Source: CADEFF01 sp964569315 (GTDB taxonomy: Bacteria; Pseudomonadota; Alphaproteobacteria; Dongiales; Dongiaceae). From it: a stretch of 30,000 bases of DNA. The notes beneath the pieces were generated by a model. It was not told the DNA's origin. It did not search any database and was given only the letters and a program-made list of their open reading frames with translations. The number at the start of each line of letters is the position of its first letter. The first letter of the stretch is position 1. The stretch spans positions 1 to 30,000 of the forward strand of contig CAZMUZ010000037.1 in assembly GCA_964569315.1 (NCBI GenBank), in the 5' to 3' direction. The translations under genes were made by a program, and so were the position numbers. Below, piece after piece: positions 10,558-18,197 of this stretch.

Positions 10558-11939
10558 TGCTCTGGTTCGCCGTCGCGACGGTGCTCGCGCTGGCGCTCGC
10601 GGCGCTGCTCTGGCCGCTGTTGCGTCGCGACCGTGCGGAAGCGGCGGGGCGCGATGCGCTCGCCGATCGCGCCGTCTATCGCGATCAGCTCGTCGAGCTC
10701 GAGCGCGATCGCGCCCGCGGCCTGGTGCCGACCGATGCGGCTGCCACCGCCAGGCTCGAGATCGAGCGACGCCTGCTCGCGACCGACCGCGCCGCCCTGC
10801 CGGAGCGGCGGCAAGGTCCGCAGCAGCGCCGCGCCCTCGCCCTGGCGATCGCGCTGATCCTCGCCGCCGGCACGATGTTCCTCTATCTCGATCTCGGCGC
10901 GCCGGGCGCACCCGCCCATCCCGCGCTCCGCACGGAAGACGGCCCCGCGACGACGCCGACCGCCGCCGGCAATCCGGCGCTCGAAGCCGAGGCCGCCGCC
11001 CTCGGCGCGACGCTCGACGCGGAACCCTCCGACGCCCTCGGCTGGGCGAAGCTCGGCAATCTGCTGCTGCAGCTCGGCCGCTATGGGGAATCGCGCACGG
11101 CCTTCGAGCAGGCGATCCAGCAGGGCGCGCCCGACGCCGAGACGCAGCGCTTCTATGGCGAGGCGCTCACCCAGGCGGCGGGCGGCTCGGTCGGGCCGGA
11201 GGCGGAGAATGCCTTCCGCAAGGCGCTCGCCGTCGATCCGCAGGATCCGCGCGCCCGCTACTATCTCGGCCTCGCCGCGGCGGAGGCGGGCGATTTCGCT
11301 CGCGCGCTCGCCGCCTGGCGGGCGCTGCTCGCCGAGACGCCGCCGAACGCACCCTGGCGGCCGCTGCTGCTGCAGTCGGTCGCGGCGGTCGAGCGCGCTC
11401 GAGCCGCCGGCGCCGCGACGACGCCAGGCGCGGCGCCGGCGCCGCTTGGACCCGACGAGGATACGCTCGCCGCGGCGGCGGCGATGACGCCGGAGGAGCG
11501 GGAGAGCTTCATCCGCAGCATGGTCGAAGGGCTTGCCCAGCGTCTTGCGCGGGAGCCCGGCAATGTCGAGGGCTGGCGCCGCCTCGGCCACGCCTACGGC
11601 GTGCTGGGCGAGCCCGAGAAATCGCGCGATGCCTGGGGCAAGGCGGTGGCGCTGGCGCCCGATCGCTTCGACCTGCTGCTCGACTATGCGGCCGCGATTC
11701 TGGCGGCAACGCCGGAGGATTCGGCCTTCGATCCGGCCTTCGGCGCGACCGTCGCCAAAATCCGCGCCGCAGAGCCGGAGAACCCGGCCGGGCTCTATTT
11801 TGCGGCGCTGGGCGAGGCCCGGGCGGGGCGCAAGGCGGCGGCGCTCGCACTCTTCCGGCAATTGCTGGACGCGCTGCCCGCCGATGCGCCGCAGCGCCAG
11901 CAGATCGAGCAGGAGATCGAGGCCCTCGAGGCCGGTTGA
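10554..11939 (+). CDS. ccmI: Cytochrome c maturation TPR protein CcmI (CycH)
   Basis: Apocytochrome chaperone of the haem ligation complex. The 461 residues have a membrane segment at 2-20, then a charged cytoplasmic part with VYRDQLVELERDRARGLV, a second membrane segment (about 98-115), and a periplasmic TPR domain. TPR-like units include LGWAKLGNLLLQLGRYGESRTAFEQAI and EGWRRLGHAYGVLGEPEKSRDAWGKAV. The start is GTG 10554, overlapping the ccmH stop (TGA at 10555-10557); ATG 10557 is equally possible. This is the last gene of the ccm cluster. Confidence 0.94.
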   Translation: MMLWFAVATVLALALAALLWPLLRRDRAEAAGRDALADRAVYRDQLVELERDRARGLVPTDAAATARLEIERRLLATDRAALPERRQGPQQRRALALAIALILAAGTMFLYLDLGAPGAPAHPALRTEDGPATTPTAAGNPALEAEAAALGATLDAEPSDALGWAKLGNLLLQLGRYGESRTAFEQAIQQGAPDAETQRFYGEALTQAAGGSVGPEAENAFRKALAVDPQDPRARYYLGLAAAEAGDFARALAAWRALLAETPPNAPWRPLLLQSVAAVERARAAGAATTPGAAPAPLGPDEDTLAAAAAMTPEERESFIRSMVEGLAQRLAREPGNVEGWRRLGHAYGVLGEPEKSRDAWGKAVALAPDRFDLLLDYAAAILAATPEDSAFDPAFGATVAKIRAAEPENPAGLYFAALGEARAGRKAAALALFRQLLDALPADAPQRQQIEQEIEALEAG

Positions 11940-12013
11940 GGATGCGGGCTCATCCTTCGACAGGCGCATCCTTCGACGGCCGGGCACGGGATGCGGACAT
12001 GCTCCCACGCTTT

Positions 12014-12045
12014 GTCATGCTCGGGCTTGACCCGAGCATCCATGG
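12014..12045 (+). repeat. Extragenic palindrome, copy 1 of a facing pair
   Basis: The element begins GTCATGCTCGGG, has a CTTGA loop, and ends CCCGAGCATCCATGG, giving a 9-base stem ATGCTCGGG/CCCGAGCAT. It belongs to the palindromes common between alphaproteobacterial genes. Copy 2 (12091-12122) is its inverted partner. Confidence 0.8.
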
Positions 12046-12090
12046 TCGTGCCGCCGACGCGCTGCCGGGCGATCGCTGAGTTCGCAGGAG

Positions 12091-12122
12091 CATGGACCCT
12101 CGGGACAAGCCCGAGGGTGACG
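12091..12122 (-). repeat. Extragenic palindrome, copy 2 of a facing pair
   Basis: Inverted relative to copy 1. The stem is ACCCTCGGG/CCCGAGGGT with an ACAAG loop, between CATGG on the left and TGACG on the right. The two bases at the stem foot differ from copy 1 (TG/CA against CC/GG) but stay paired, so pairing rather than sequence appears to be conserved. Confidence 0.8.
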
Positions 12123-12171
12123 GAAGGATACGAGATTGGCCCCGCCCAAGCTCCGGCGCGGGCCCCCCGCT

Positions 12172-12210
12172 CGATTTTCTAACATATTCTAATGGTTGAG
12201 ATAATTTTTT
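12172..12210 (+). promoter_or_regulatory. AT-rich promoter-like island before the ABC importer operon
   Basis: A sharply AT-rich patch in otherwise GC-rich DNA, with a -10-like GATAAT at 12200-12205. The hexamer 17 bases upstream (TTCTAA) matches a -35 poorly. It lies about 130 bases before the first importer gene. Confidence 0.35.
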
Positions 12211-12332
12211 GCCGCGATCGCCCGGCATGACGCGGGTGGGCGAGGGCGCGGCGCTTTCCGCTTGGCAAGGTCGGATCGCGGCGACTACCTTTCCGGGCAC
12301 AGGGAGCAAAATGACGACAAAGAAAAGAGGCA

Positions 12333-13109
12333 ATGATGGGGGATGCGGCGGCCGCCCTTGTCGTTGACGATCTGCACAAGCGGTTCGGCGAGCTGGAAGT
12401 GCTGAAAGGCGTTTCGCTCACCGCCGAGGTGGGCGACGTGATCGCCATGATCGGCGCGAGCGGCTCCGGCAAAAGCACTTTCCTGCGCTGCATCAACCTT
12501 CTCGAAATTCCGGATTCCGGCAGCGTGACGGTCGGCGGCGAGCTGATCCGTATGCAGCCGACCCGCAACGGGCACGCCCGGCCCGAGGATCGCCACCAGG
12601 TCGACCGCATCCGCTCGCGCCTCGGCATGGTGTTCCAGAGCTTCAATCTCTGGTCGCATATGACGGTGCTGCAGAACGTCATGGAAGCGCCCCTCCATGT
12701 GCTGAAGCTCGGCAAGGCGGAGGCGCAGTCGCGCGCCCAGGCGCTGCTCGAGAAGGTCGGGATCGGCGACAAGGGCCATTACTATCCGGCGCATCTCTCC
12801 GGCGGCCAGCAGCAGCGCGCGGCGATCGCCCGCGCGCTCGCCATGGAGCCGCAGGTAATGCTGTTCGACGAGCCGACCTCGGCGCTCGATCCGGAGCTGG
12901 TCGGCGAGGTGCTGCGCGTGATGCGCCAGCTCGCGGAAGAGGGTCGCACCATGATCGTGGTCACCCACGAGATGGGGTTCGCGCGCGAGGTCGCGTCCGA
13001 GGTGATTTTCCTGCATCAGGGCCGCATCGAGGAGCAGGGACCGCCGGCGGAGGTCTTCGGCAATCCGAAATCGGAGCGGATGAAGCAGTTTTTGCGAGGC
13101 GTGCGGTAA
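12333..13109 (+). CDS. Polar amino acid ABC transporter, ATP-binding protein
   Basis: ATPase of a HisP/OccP/ArtP-type importer for basic or polar amino acids. The 258 residues contain Walker A GASGSGKST (41-49), Q-loop FQSFNLW (101-107), signature LSGGQQQR (155-162), Walker B VMLFDEPTSALDP (175-187) and the H-loop His in VVTHEMGFAREVA. The SFNLWSHMTVLQNV motif and the RIRSRLGMVFQ context are those of the HisP family. ATG 12333 and ATG 12336 are both in frame; AAGAGG just upstream is better spaced for 12336, a one-codon difference. Substrate cannot be fixed from the ATPase. Confidence 0.95.
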   Translation: MMGDAAAALVVDDLHKRFGELEVLKGVSLTAEVGDVIAMIGASGSGKSTFLRCINLLEIPDSGSVTVGGELIRMQPTRNGHARPEDRHQVDRIRSRLGMVFQSFNLWSHMTVLQNVMEAPLHVLKLGKAEAQSRAQALLEKVGIGDKGHYYPAHLSGGQQQRAAIARALAMEPQVMLFDEPTSALDPELVGEVLRVMRQLAEEGRTMIVVTHEMGFAREVASEVIFLHQGRIEEQGPPAEVFGNPKSERMKQFLRGVR

Positions 13110-13185
13110 CCGGCGGGGGCGTCAATCGAGTTCGACCGGCTGCCGAAGGGGAGATCAAGGTCAACTTCAAAATGGGAGACGGAAC

Positions 13186-13962
13186 GTGAAGAGATTCGTA
13201 GCAATGGCCGTCGCAGCCGCAGTTGTCCTGTCGATGGCTTCCTCTGCCGACGCGGAGGTTCGCAAGGTGAAGATCGGAACCGAGGGCGCCTACCCGCCCT
13301 TCAACTCGATCGATCCGAGCGGCGAACTCGTCGGCTTCGACATCGACATCGCCAAGGCGCTCTGCAAGGCCGCCGATTTCGAATGCGAATTCGTGGTGCA
13401 GGACTGGGACGGCATCATCCCGGCGCTGCAGGCGAAGAAATACGACGCGATCGTCGCCTCGATGTCGATCACCGAGGAACGCAAGCAGGTCGTCGATTTC
13501 ACCGACAAATACTACCAGACGCCGGCCAAGATGATCGCCAGGAAGGGCTCGACCTTCGAATTCACCGATGCCGGGCTCGCCGGCAAGAAGATCGGCGCGC
13601 AGCGCGCGACGATCCACGAGAATTTCCTCCGCGACAACTTCCCGAGCGCCGATATCCGCGTCTATGCGACCCAGGACGAGGCCAATGCCGACCTCGTATC
13701 GGGCCGCCTCGACCTGGTGCTTGCGGACTCGGTGGCGCTCGACGAGGGCTTCCTCAAGACGCCCGAGGGCGCGGATTTCGAGTTCGTCAGTCCCGACTAC
13801 ACCGATCCGAGATGGTTCGGCCCAGGCGCCGGGATCGCGATCCGCAAGGGCGAGCAGGATCTGGTCGACGCCTTCAACAAGGCGATCCAGCAGATCCGCG
13901 CGGACGGCACCTATCAGGCGATCAACGCCAAATATTTCGACTTCGACGTCTACGGCAAATAG
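13186..13962 (+). CDS. Amino acid ABC transporter, periplasmic binding protein
   Basis: Solute receptor of the HisJ/ArgT/OccT type. The 258 residues start with a Sec signal peptide likely cut after SSADA (residue 23). The mature part has IGTEGAYPPFNSIDPSGELVGFDIDIAKALC, the family's N-terminal hallmark, then VQDWDGIIPALQAKKYDAIVASMSIT (the two-lobe hinge region) and LDLVLADSVALDE. The closest families bind lysine/arginine/ornithine, histidine, octopine or nopaline; exact substrate is inferred only to this level. The start is GTG 13186, supported by GGAGAC about 8 bases upstream. A strong hairpin follows the gene. Confidence 0.94.
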   Translation: MKRFVAMAVAAAVVLSMASSADAEVRKVKIGTEGAYPPFNSIDPSGELVGFDIDIAKALCKAADFECEFVVQDWDGIIPALQAKKYDAIVASMSITEERKQVVDFTDKYYQTPAKMIARKGSTFEFTDAGLAGKKIGAQRATIHENFLRDNFPSADIRVYATQDEANADLVSGRLDLVLADSVALDEGFLKTPEGADFEFVSPDYTDPRWFGPGAGIAIRKGEQDLVDAFNKAIQQIRADGTYQAINAKYFDFDVYGK

Positions 13963-13989
13963 CGCCCGATCGATGGCGGGCTGATCCGA

Positions 13990-14027
13990 GGCGCCACCGT
14001 TCGCCCTTCCGGGCGGGCGGTGGCGCC
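13990..14027 (+). promoter_or_regulatory. Long intercistronic hairpin after the binding-protein gene
   Basis: The arms at 13990-14006 and 14011-14027 form a 17-pair stem around a TTCC loop, all Watson-Crick except two G-U pairs. It lies 27 bases after the binding-protein stop and 60 bases before the first permease. No T-run follows. Such hairpins commonly protect the upstream mRNA or partly terminate, so that binding protein exceeds permease; that role is inferred here. Confidence 0.7.
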
Positions 14028-14086
14028 GCCTTTCGGACCGGCGTCGCCCGAAAGCGCGGCGGCGGGCCGCCAATGAGGCGAAGGCA

Positions 14087-14788
14087 ATGGGCGAACTGAT
14101 CGATTTTCGCGGCTATGGCTGGATGCTGGGCGAGGGCGTCAAGGTCACCATCCTGGTCGGCGTCTGCTCGATCGCGCTGGCGCTCGCCCTCGGCCTCGTC
14201 GGCTGCTGGGGCAAGCTCTCCGGCAACCGCGCGGCGCGTATCACCGCGGATGTCTATACGACGGTGGTTCGCGGGGTGCCGGAGCTGGTGCTCATCATCC
14301 TCGTCTATTACGGCATCACCACGCTGCTGCAACATCTCCTGCAGCTCGCGCTCGGCGCCGAGGTGCTGATCGACATCGACCGCTTCTCCGCCGGCGTCAT
14401 CACCCTCGGCTTCATCTACGGCGCCTTCGCGACCGAGGTGTTCCGCGGCGCTTTCCTCGCCATTCCCAAGGGCCAGGTCGAGGCCGCCAAGGCGGCCGGC
14501 ATGAGCCCGCTCCTGATGTTCCGGCGCATCATGATGCCGCAGGCCTGGCGCTATGCGCTGCCCGGCCTCGGCAATCTCTGGCTGGTGCTGATCAAGGCGA
14601 CGGCGCTGATGAGCGTGATCCAGCTCGACGAGCTGATGCGGAAATCCGATATCGCCGCGCGCGCGGTCAAGCTGCCCTTCACCTTCTATTTCGCCGCCTC
14701 GATCATCTATCTCGGCATCACCGTCGTCTCGATGCTGCTGCAGCATCGCGCCGAAGCCTGGGCCAATCGCGGCGTGCGAAGGGCCTGA
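14087..14788 (+). CDS. Polar amino acid ABC transporter permease (HisQ type)
   Basis: First permease subunit of the importer. The 233 residues have about five membrane segments. TTVVRGVPELVLIILVYYG (60-78) is the HisQ-type motif, and the EAA loop that contacts the ATPase reads GQVEAAKAAGMSPLLMFRRIMMPQAWRYALPG (about 127-158). The next permease starts 3 bases after this stop. Start ATG 14087 follows AGGCGAAGG about 5 bases upstream. Confidence 0.94.
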   Translation: MGELIDFRGYGWMLGEGVKVTILVGVCSIALALALGLVGCWGKLSGNRAARITADVYTTVVRGVPELVLIILVYYGITTLLQHLLQLALGAEVLIDIDRFSAGVITLGFIYGAFATEVFRGAFLAIPKGQVEAAKAAGMSPLLMFRRIMMPQAWRYALPGLGNLWLVLIKATALMSVIQLDELMRKSDIAARAVKLPFTFYFAASIIYLGITVVSMLLQHRAEAWANRGVRRA

Positions 14789-14791
14789 GCC

Positions 14792-15526
14792 ATGAACCTC
14801 CAGGTCATCGTCGACAATTGGCGGTTTCTCGCCGAAGGCGTGATGCTGACGATCGAGATCACGCTGCTCAGCCTCGCGATCGGGTTCGTCCTCGCGGTGC
14901 CGGCGGCGCTGATGCGGCTGTCGCGCAACCCGCTGATCTCGCTGCCCGTCTACGCCTATATCTTCTATTTCCGCGGCACGCCGCTCCTGGTGCAGCTCTT
15001 CCTCATCTATTACGGCAGCGGCCAGTTCCGCGAGCAGCTCGAGGCGATCGGCCTCTGGCAGTTCTTCCGCGAGCCCTATTTCTGCGCCGTGCTGACGCTG
15101 GCGCTCAACACCACCGCCTACACGGCCGAGATCCTGCGCGGCGCCATCCAGGCGGTGCCGCATGGCGAGGTCGAGGCGGCCCGTGCCTGCGGCATGTCCG
15201 GCGCGCTGCTCTATCGGCGCATCATCCTGCCCAAGGCCTTCCGCGTCGGGCTGCCGGCCTACACCAACGAGGTGGTGTTCCTGTTCCAGGCGACCTCGCT
15301 CGTCAGCATCATCTCGCTGCTCGACCTGACCGGGGTCGCCCGCATCCTCATCTCGCGCAGCTTCGCCGCCTACGAGATCTGGATCTTCGCCGGCGCGATC
15401 TATCTCGCGATCTCCTACAGCCTGATTTTCTTCTTCCGGAAGGTGGAGCATCGCTGGAGCGGCCATCTGCGCGACCGGCCCGGCGCGCAGGCCCCGGCGG
15501 CCGAGGAAGCGGTCGCGCTCCGCTGA
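14792..15526 (+). CDS. Polar amino acid ABC transporter permease (HisM type)
   Basis: Second permease subunit. The 244 residues contain YAYIFYFRGTPLLVQLFLIYYG (about 50-71), the HisM motif, and the EAA loop GEVEAARACGMSGALLYRRIILPKAFRVGLPAY (about 122-154). About five membrane segments are seen, with a basic C-terminal tail. Its start lies 3 bases after the first permease stop, so the two are co-translated. It ends the importer operon; the next gene starts about 240 bases later behind its own operator-like site. Confidence 0.94.
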   Translation: MNLQVIVDNWRFLAEGVMLTIEITLLSLAIGFVLAVPAALMRLSRNPLISLPVYAYIFYFRGTPLLVQLFLIYYGSGQFREQLEAIGLWQFFREPYFCAVLTLALNTTAYTAEILRGAIQAVPHGEVEAARACGMSGALLYRRIILPKAFRVGLPAYTNEVVFLFQATSLVSIISLLDLTGVARILISRSFAAYEIWIFAGAIYLAISYSLIFFFRKVEHRWSGHLRDRPGAQAPAAEEAVALR

Positions 15527-15687
15527 TAGCCGCGGCTGCGCGCCGAGGCCCATCCCGATTTTTGCTGCGCTGCGGTATCGACGCGCCGTCGGAGAGCCCT
15601 GCGATCGACCGCGAGCGCCATCGCTTCGTCGCGCACACTCGGACTCTCGTTGCCCACTTGCGGGGGAGGCGGCGGGAGGACTACGCT

Positions 15688-15705
15688 ATTAAACAACCGT
15701 TTAAT
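15688..15705. promoter_or_regulatory. TetR-type operator-like palindrome before the nitrogen cluster
   Basis: ATTAAACAACCGTTTAAT is a perfect 7-base inverted repeat with a 4-base spacer. It is an AT-rich patch in GC-rich DNA, 63-80 bases before the APC permease start. Size and symmetry suit a TetR dimer, and a TetR gene lies at the other end of the cluster (21929-22600). That link is inferred. Confidence 0.55.
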
Positions 15706-15767
15706 TCGATGAGTGACGGCAAGACTTATCGGCAGGCGTGCCAACCGTGAGGCAAGGGGAGGGGACC

Positions 15768-17399
15768 ATGGCTCAACACGGCGGAACCGCGACGGACGTA
15801 ACGGCCTTCTCGCGCAAGGCTTCGGGCCTGCTGCGCGTGGCAGGGGCCTGGGACACCTTCATCTTCAATATCGGGCTGGTCTCGGTCGGTATCGCGATCG
15901 CCCTCAACCAGTATTACGGGCCGAGCCTCTATGGCGGCGCCTCGATCTGGATCTCGACGGTCCTCGCGGCGGTCGGGATGCTGTTCGCCGCCGTCACCTT
16001 CTATCTCTGGTCGATCACCTTCCCGCGCTCGGGCGGCGTCTATATCGCCCTCTCGCGCAGCGTGAGTCCGGCGGTCGCCTTCGTCTTCACGCTGATCGAG
16101 ACGATGATCCTCTGCTACTACGGCGCCTTCGCCGCCTCGCTCATCGTCACCGTCGGCTTCTCCTCCTTCTTCGCCGCGGTGGGCTCGGTCGGCGGCAATC
16201 CGACGATGCTCGAATGGGCGGCCTCGCTCTCCTCGCCGGACGGCGTCTTCTGGGTAGGGACCGCAGTGCTGGTCTTGGCGGGCGCGCTGCTCGCCGCAGG
16301 CACGCGGCTCTATTTCGCCGTGCAGAAGATCATGTTCGTGATCGCGATCGTGGGCACGGCCGTCACCATCGGGGTCCTGCTGTTCGGCAGCCGGGAGACG
16401 TTCCAGACGAACTTCGCCGCCCTCACCGGCCTCGACTATGACGCGGTGATCGAGACCGCCAAGGCGGCGGGCTGGGCGCCGGCCGCCTTTAGCTGGGACA
16501 TGACCGTCGCCTTCCTGGTCTGGCCGCTGCTCCCGCTGCTGGGCGCGGTGCAGTCGGTCGGCATCGGCGGCGAAGTGAAGCGGGTCAACCGCTCGCAGCT
16601 CTTCGGCATGGTGGGGGCGGTGGTCGCCGCCGCGGCAATGATCGCGGTCGTGGCCCTCCTCGCCGACAAGACCTTCGGCTACGACTTCCAGGCCGCCATC
16701 GCCTTCAATTCGCTCTCGGGCGTGGAAGGCGGCTCGATCGAGGCCTCGATCGGCGCTGCCCCCTGGTTCACCGTGCTGGCCGGCATCCTCACCGACAACA
16801 TGCTGCTGACCGCCATCATCATGGCGGGCTTCGTCGCCTGGATCTGGTTCTGGGTCCCGGCCGAGCTCGCCTACACGACCCGCACCATGATCGCCTGGTC
16901 GTTCGACCGCACCGCGCCCGAATGGCTCGGCTATGTCAGCAACCGGGTCCATACGCCGGTGGTGGCGATCGGGCTCTCGACGGCGATCGCCATCTTCTTC
17001 ATGTGGCTCATCGCCTATGCCGGCATCGCCTTCCTGACGCTGGTCGAGGTGCTGCTGGTGATCTGGGGAACGGCGATGATCTCGGCCGTGCTCTTCCCCT
17101 TCACCCGGCCGCAGCTCTATCGCCTGTCGCCGGCGGCCAAGATCACCGTCGCCGGGATTCCGGTGATGGCGATCACCGGTCTCGTCACGACGGCCTTCTT
17201 CCTCTGGGTGATCGTCGCGCTCTGGAACGATCCGAACGCGGCCGGGCCGCTCGTCGCGGCCGACCATGTCACGCTCGAGTTCTGGATCACGCTCGGTCTC
17301 GCGGTGTTCGGAACCCTCTGGTATTTCGGCATCCGCGCCTACCGGCGCACCCACGGCATCGACATGGATCTGGCCTTCAAGCAGATCCCGATCGAGTGA
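15768..17399 (+). CDS. APC-family amino acid/amine permease
   Basis: Predicted inner-membrane symporter of the amino acid-polyamine-organocation superfamily. The 543 residues contain about 12 membrane segments. TM1 follows AWDTFIFNIGLVSVG (about 27-41) and the next segments carry YLWSITFPRSGGVYIALSR, a typical APC helix-breaking region. The start is ATG 15768 because AGGGGAGGGG lies just upstream; an in-frame ATG-like start at 15738 would add ten unlikely residues. It leads a same-strand run with an NTase-like gene, a metallophosphoesterase, GlnT and DUF1116, which suggests uptake of the substrate they use. The substrate itself cannot be read from the sequence. Confidence 0.88.
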   Translation: MAQHGGTATDVTAFSRKASGLLRVAGAWDTFIFNIGLVSVGIAIALNQYYGPSLYGGASIWISTVLAAVGMLFAAVTFYLWSITFPRSGGVYIALSRSVSPAVAFVFTLIETMILCYYGAFAASLIVTVGFSSFFAAVGSVGGNPTMLEWAASLSSPDGVFWVGTAVLVLAGALLAAGTRLYFAVQKIMFVIAIVGTAVTIGVLLFGSRETFQTNFAALTGLDYDAVIETAKAAGWAPAAFSWDMTVAFLVWPLLPLLGAVQSVGIGGEVKRVNRSQLFGMVGAVVAAAAMIAVVALLADKTFGYDFQAAIAFNSLSGVEGGSIEASIGAAPWFTVLAGILTDNMLLTAIIMAGFVAWIWFWVPAELAYTTRTMIAWSFDRTAPEWLGYVSNRVHTPVVAIGLSTAIAIFFMWLIAYAGIAFLTLVEVLLVIWGTAMISAVLFPFTRPQLYRLSPAAKITVAGIPVMAITGLVTTAFFLWVIVALWNDPNAAGPLVAADHVTLEFWITLGLAVFGTLWYFGIRAYRRTHGIDMDLAFKQIPIE

Positions 17400-17417
17400 T
17401 CCGGCAGTCGCGCCGCA

Positions 17418-18197
17418 ATGGGTGAGGAACGGGGCGGACAGAGCTGGGACGCGTTGCGCACGGAAGCGGTGGCCCTCGCCAAGGCCGCCGCTTCCCGCAA
17501 GCTCGTGCTGAAGCTCGCCGGGTCGGCCGGCGTCCGGCTCTCCTCGCCCGAGGCCGAGCGGCTGGTGGGGCTCCTGCGGCCGCCGCCCAAGGATCTCGAC
17601 TATCTCTGCCGCGCGCGCGACCGCAACGGGCTGCAGGTGCTCTTCGTCGAGCGCGGCTATGCGGTCGATCGCGACATGCTGGTGGCGATGGAAGGGCAGC
17701 GTTACGCCTTCCGCCATGGCGGGACCGGTCTCAAGATCGATCTCTTCGTCGACCGCCTCGAATTCTGCCACACGGTCGAGCCCGGCCGCCGGCTCGAGGC
17801 GCCGGGCATCGCGCTCGGCGGCGAGGATTTACTGCTGCACAAGCTGCAGATCCAGAAGCCGACGCGGGGCGATCTCGCCGATCTCGGCGTAATGCTCTCG
17901 CTCCACGATGTCGGCCCGGGCGGTTTCGACGGCGCCCTGCTGCTGGAGCCGCTGCAGGCCGACTGGGGCTTCTGCCACACGGTCGAGCGCAACCTCGCCG
18001 CGGTCGCCGCCCATGCCGAGGCCGGCGGCTACGCCCCGCTCGGGCTCGATGCGGGGCCGCGGATCGCCGCCCGCGGCCGTGCCTTCCTCGCCCTCATCGA
18101 GGCCGCGCCCAAATCCATGCGCTGGAAGCTCCGCGCCAAGATCGGCGAGCGGATGCAGTGGTGGCAGGACGTGGACGACCGCGAAGGCACCTATTGA
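17418..18197 (+). CDS. Nucleotidyltransferase-fold protein, function unknown
   Basis: I recognise the fold pattern but no named family. In 259 residues: LAGSAGVRLSS gives a GS motif (35-36), PPKDLDYLC gives D-x-D (Asp59, Asp61), and LKIDLFVDRLEF gives a third acidic position (Asp108). These are the three signatures of the DNA polymerase beta-type NTase fold. ALGGEDLLLHKLQIQKPTRGDLADLGVML (132-160) resembles the Lys-containing helix region of AbiEii-like and DUF-type NTases. It starts 18 bases after the permease without a clear ribosome site, and its stop shares one base with the metallophosphoesterase start (TGATG at 18195-18199). NTase assignment is inference from motifs; activity could be transfer of AMP, UMP or CMP to protein or small molecule, or could be lost. 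Confidence 0.75.
   Translation: MGEERGGQSWDALRTEAVALAKAAASRKLVLKLAGSAGVRLSSPEAERLVGLLRPPPKDLDYLCRARDRNGLQVLFVERGYAVDRDMLVAMEGQRYAFRHGGTGLKIDLFVDRLEFCHTVEPGRRLEAPGIALGGEDLLLHKLQIQKPTRGDLADLGVMLSLHDVGPGGFDGALLLEPLQADWGFCHTVERNLAAVAAHAEAGGYAPLGLDAGPRIAARGRAFLALIEAAPKSMRWKLRAKIGERMQWWQDVDDREGTY

Larger units (their letters stand above)
11940..12332. other. Intergenic region between ccmI and the ABC importer
   Basis: About 390 bases without a supported gene. It contains two facing extragenic palindromes (12014-12045 and 12091-12122), an AT-rich island (12172-12210) that probably carries the promoter of the importer operon, and an A/G-rich run just before the first importer gene. Confidence 0.7.

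Noticed and set aside
12014..12122. CRISPR array
   Set aside because: Only two inverted palindromic copies are present, with no direct repeats or regular spacers and no cas genes.
12311..12367. Short leader peptide MTTKKRGNDGG... before the ABC importer
   Set aside because: It is an 18-codon frame overlapping the ATPase start, with no His/Arg/Lys codon run of the attenuator type and no supporting terminator structure.
13922..15553. 543-residue open frame opposite the two ABC permeases
   Set aside because: It is the antisense shadow of two clear HisQ/HisM-type permeases; composition is highly charged and repetitive.
15726..17771. 681-residue open frame opposite the APC permease and NTase genes
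   Set aside because: It is Asp/Glu/Arg/His-rich without recognisable domains, and spans the intergenic region and two real genes on the other strand.
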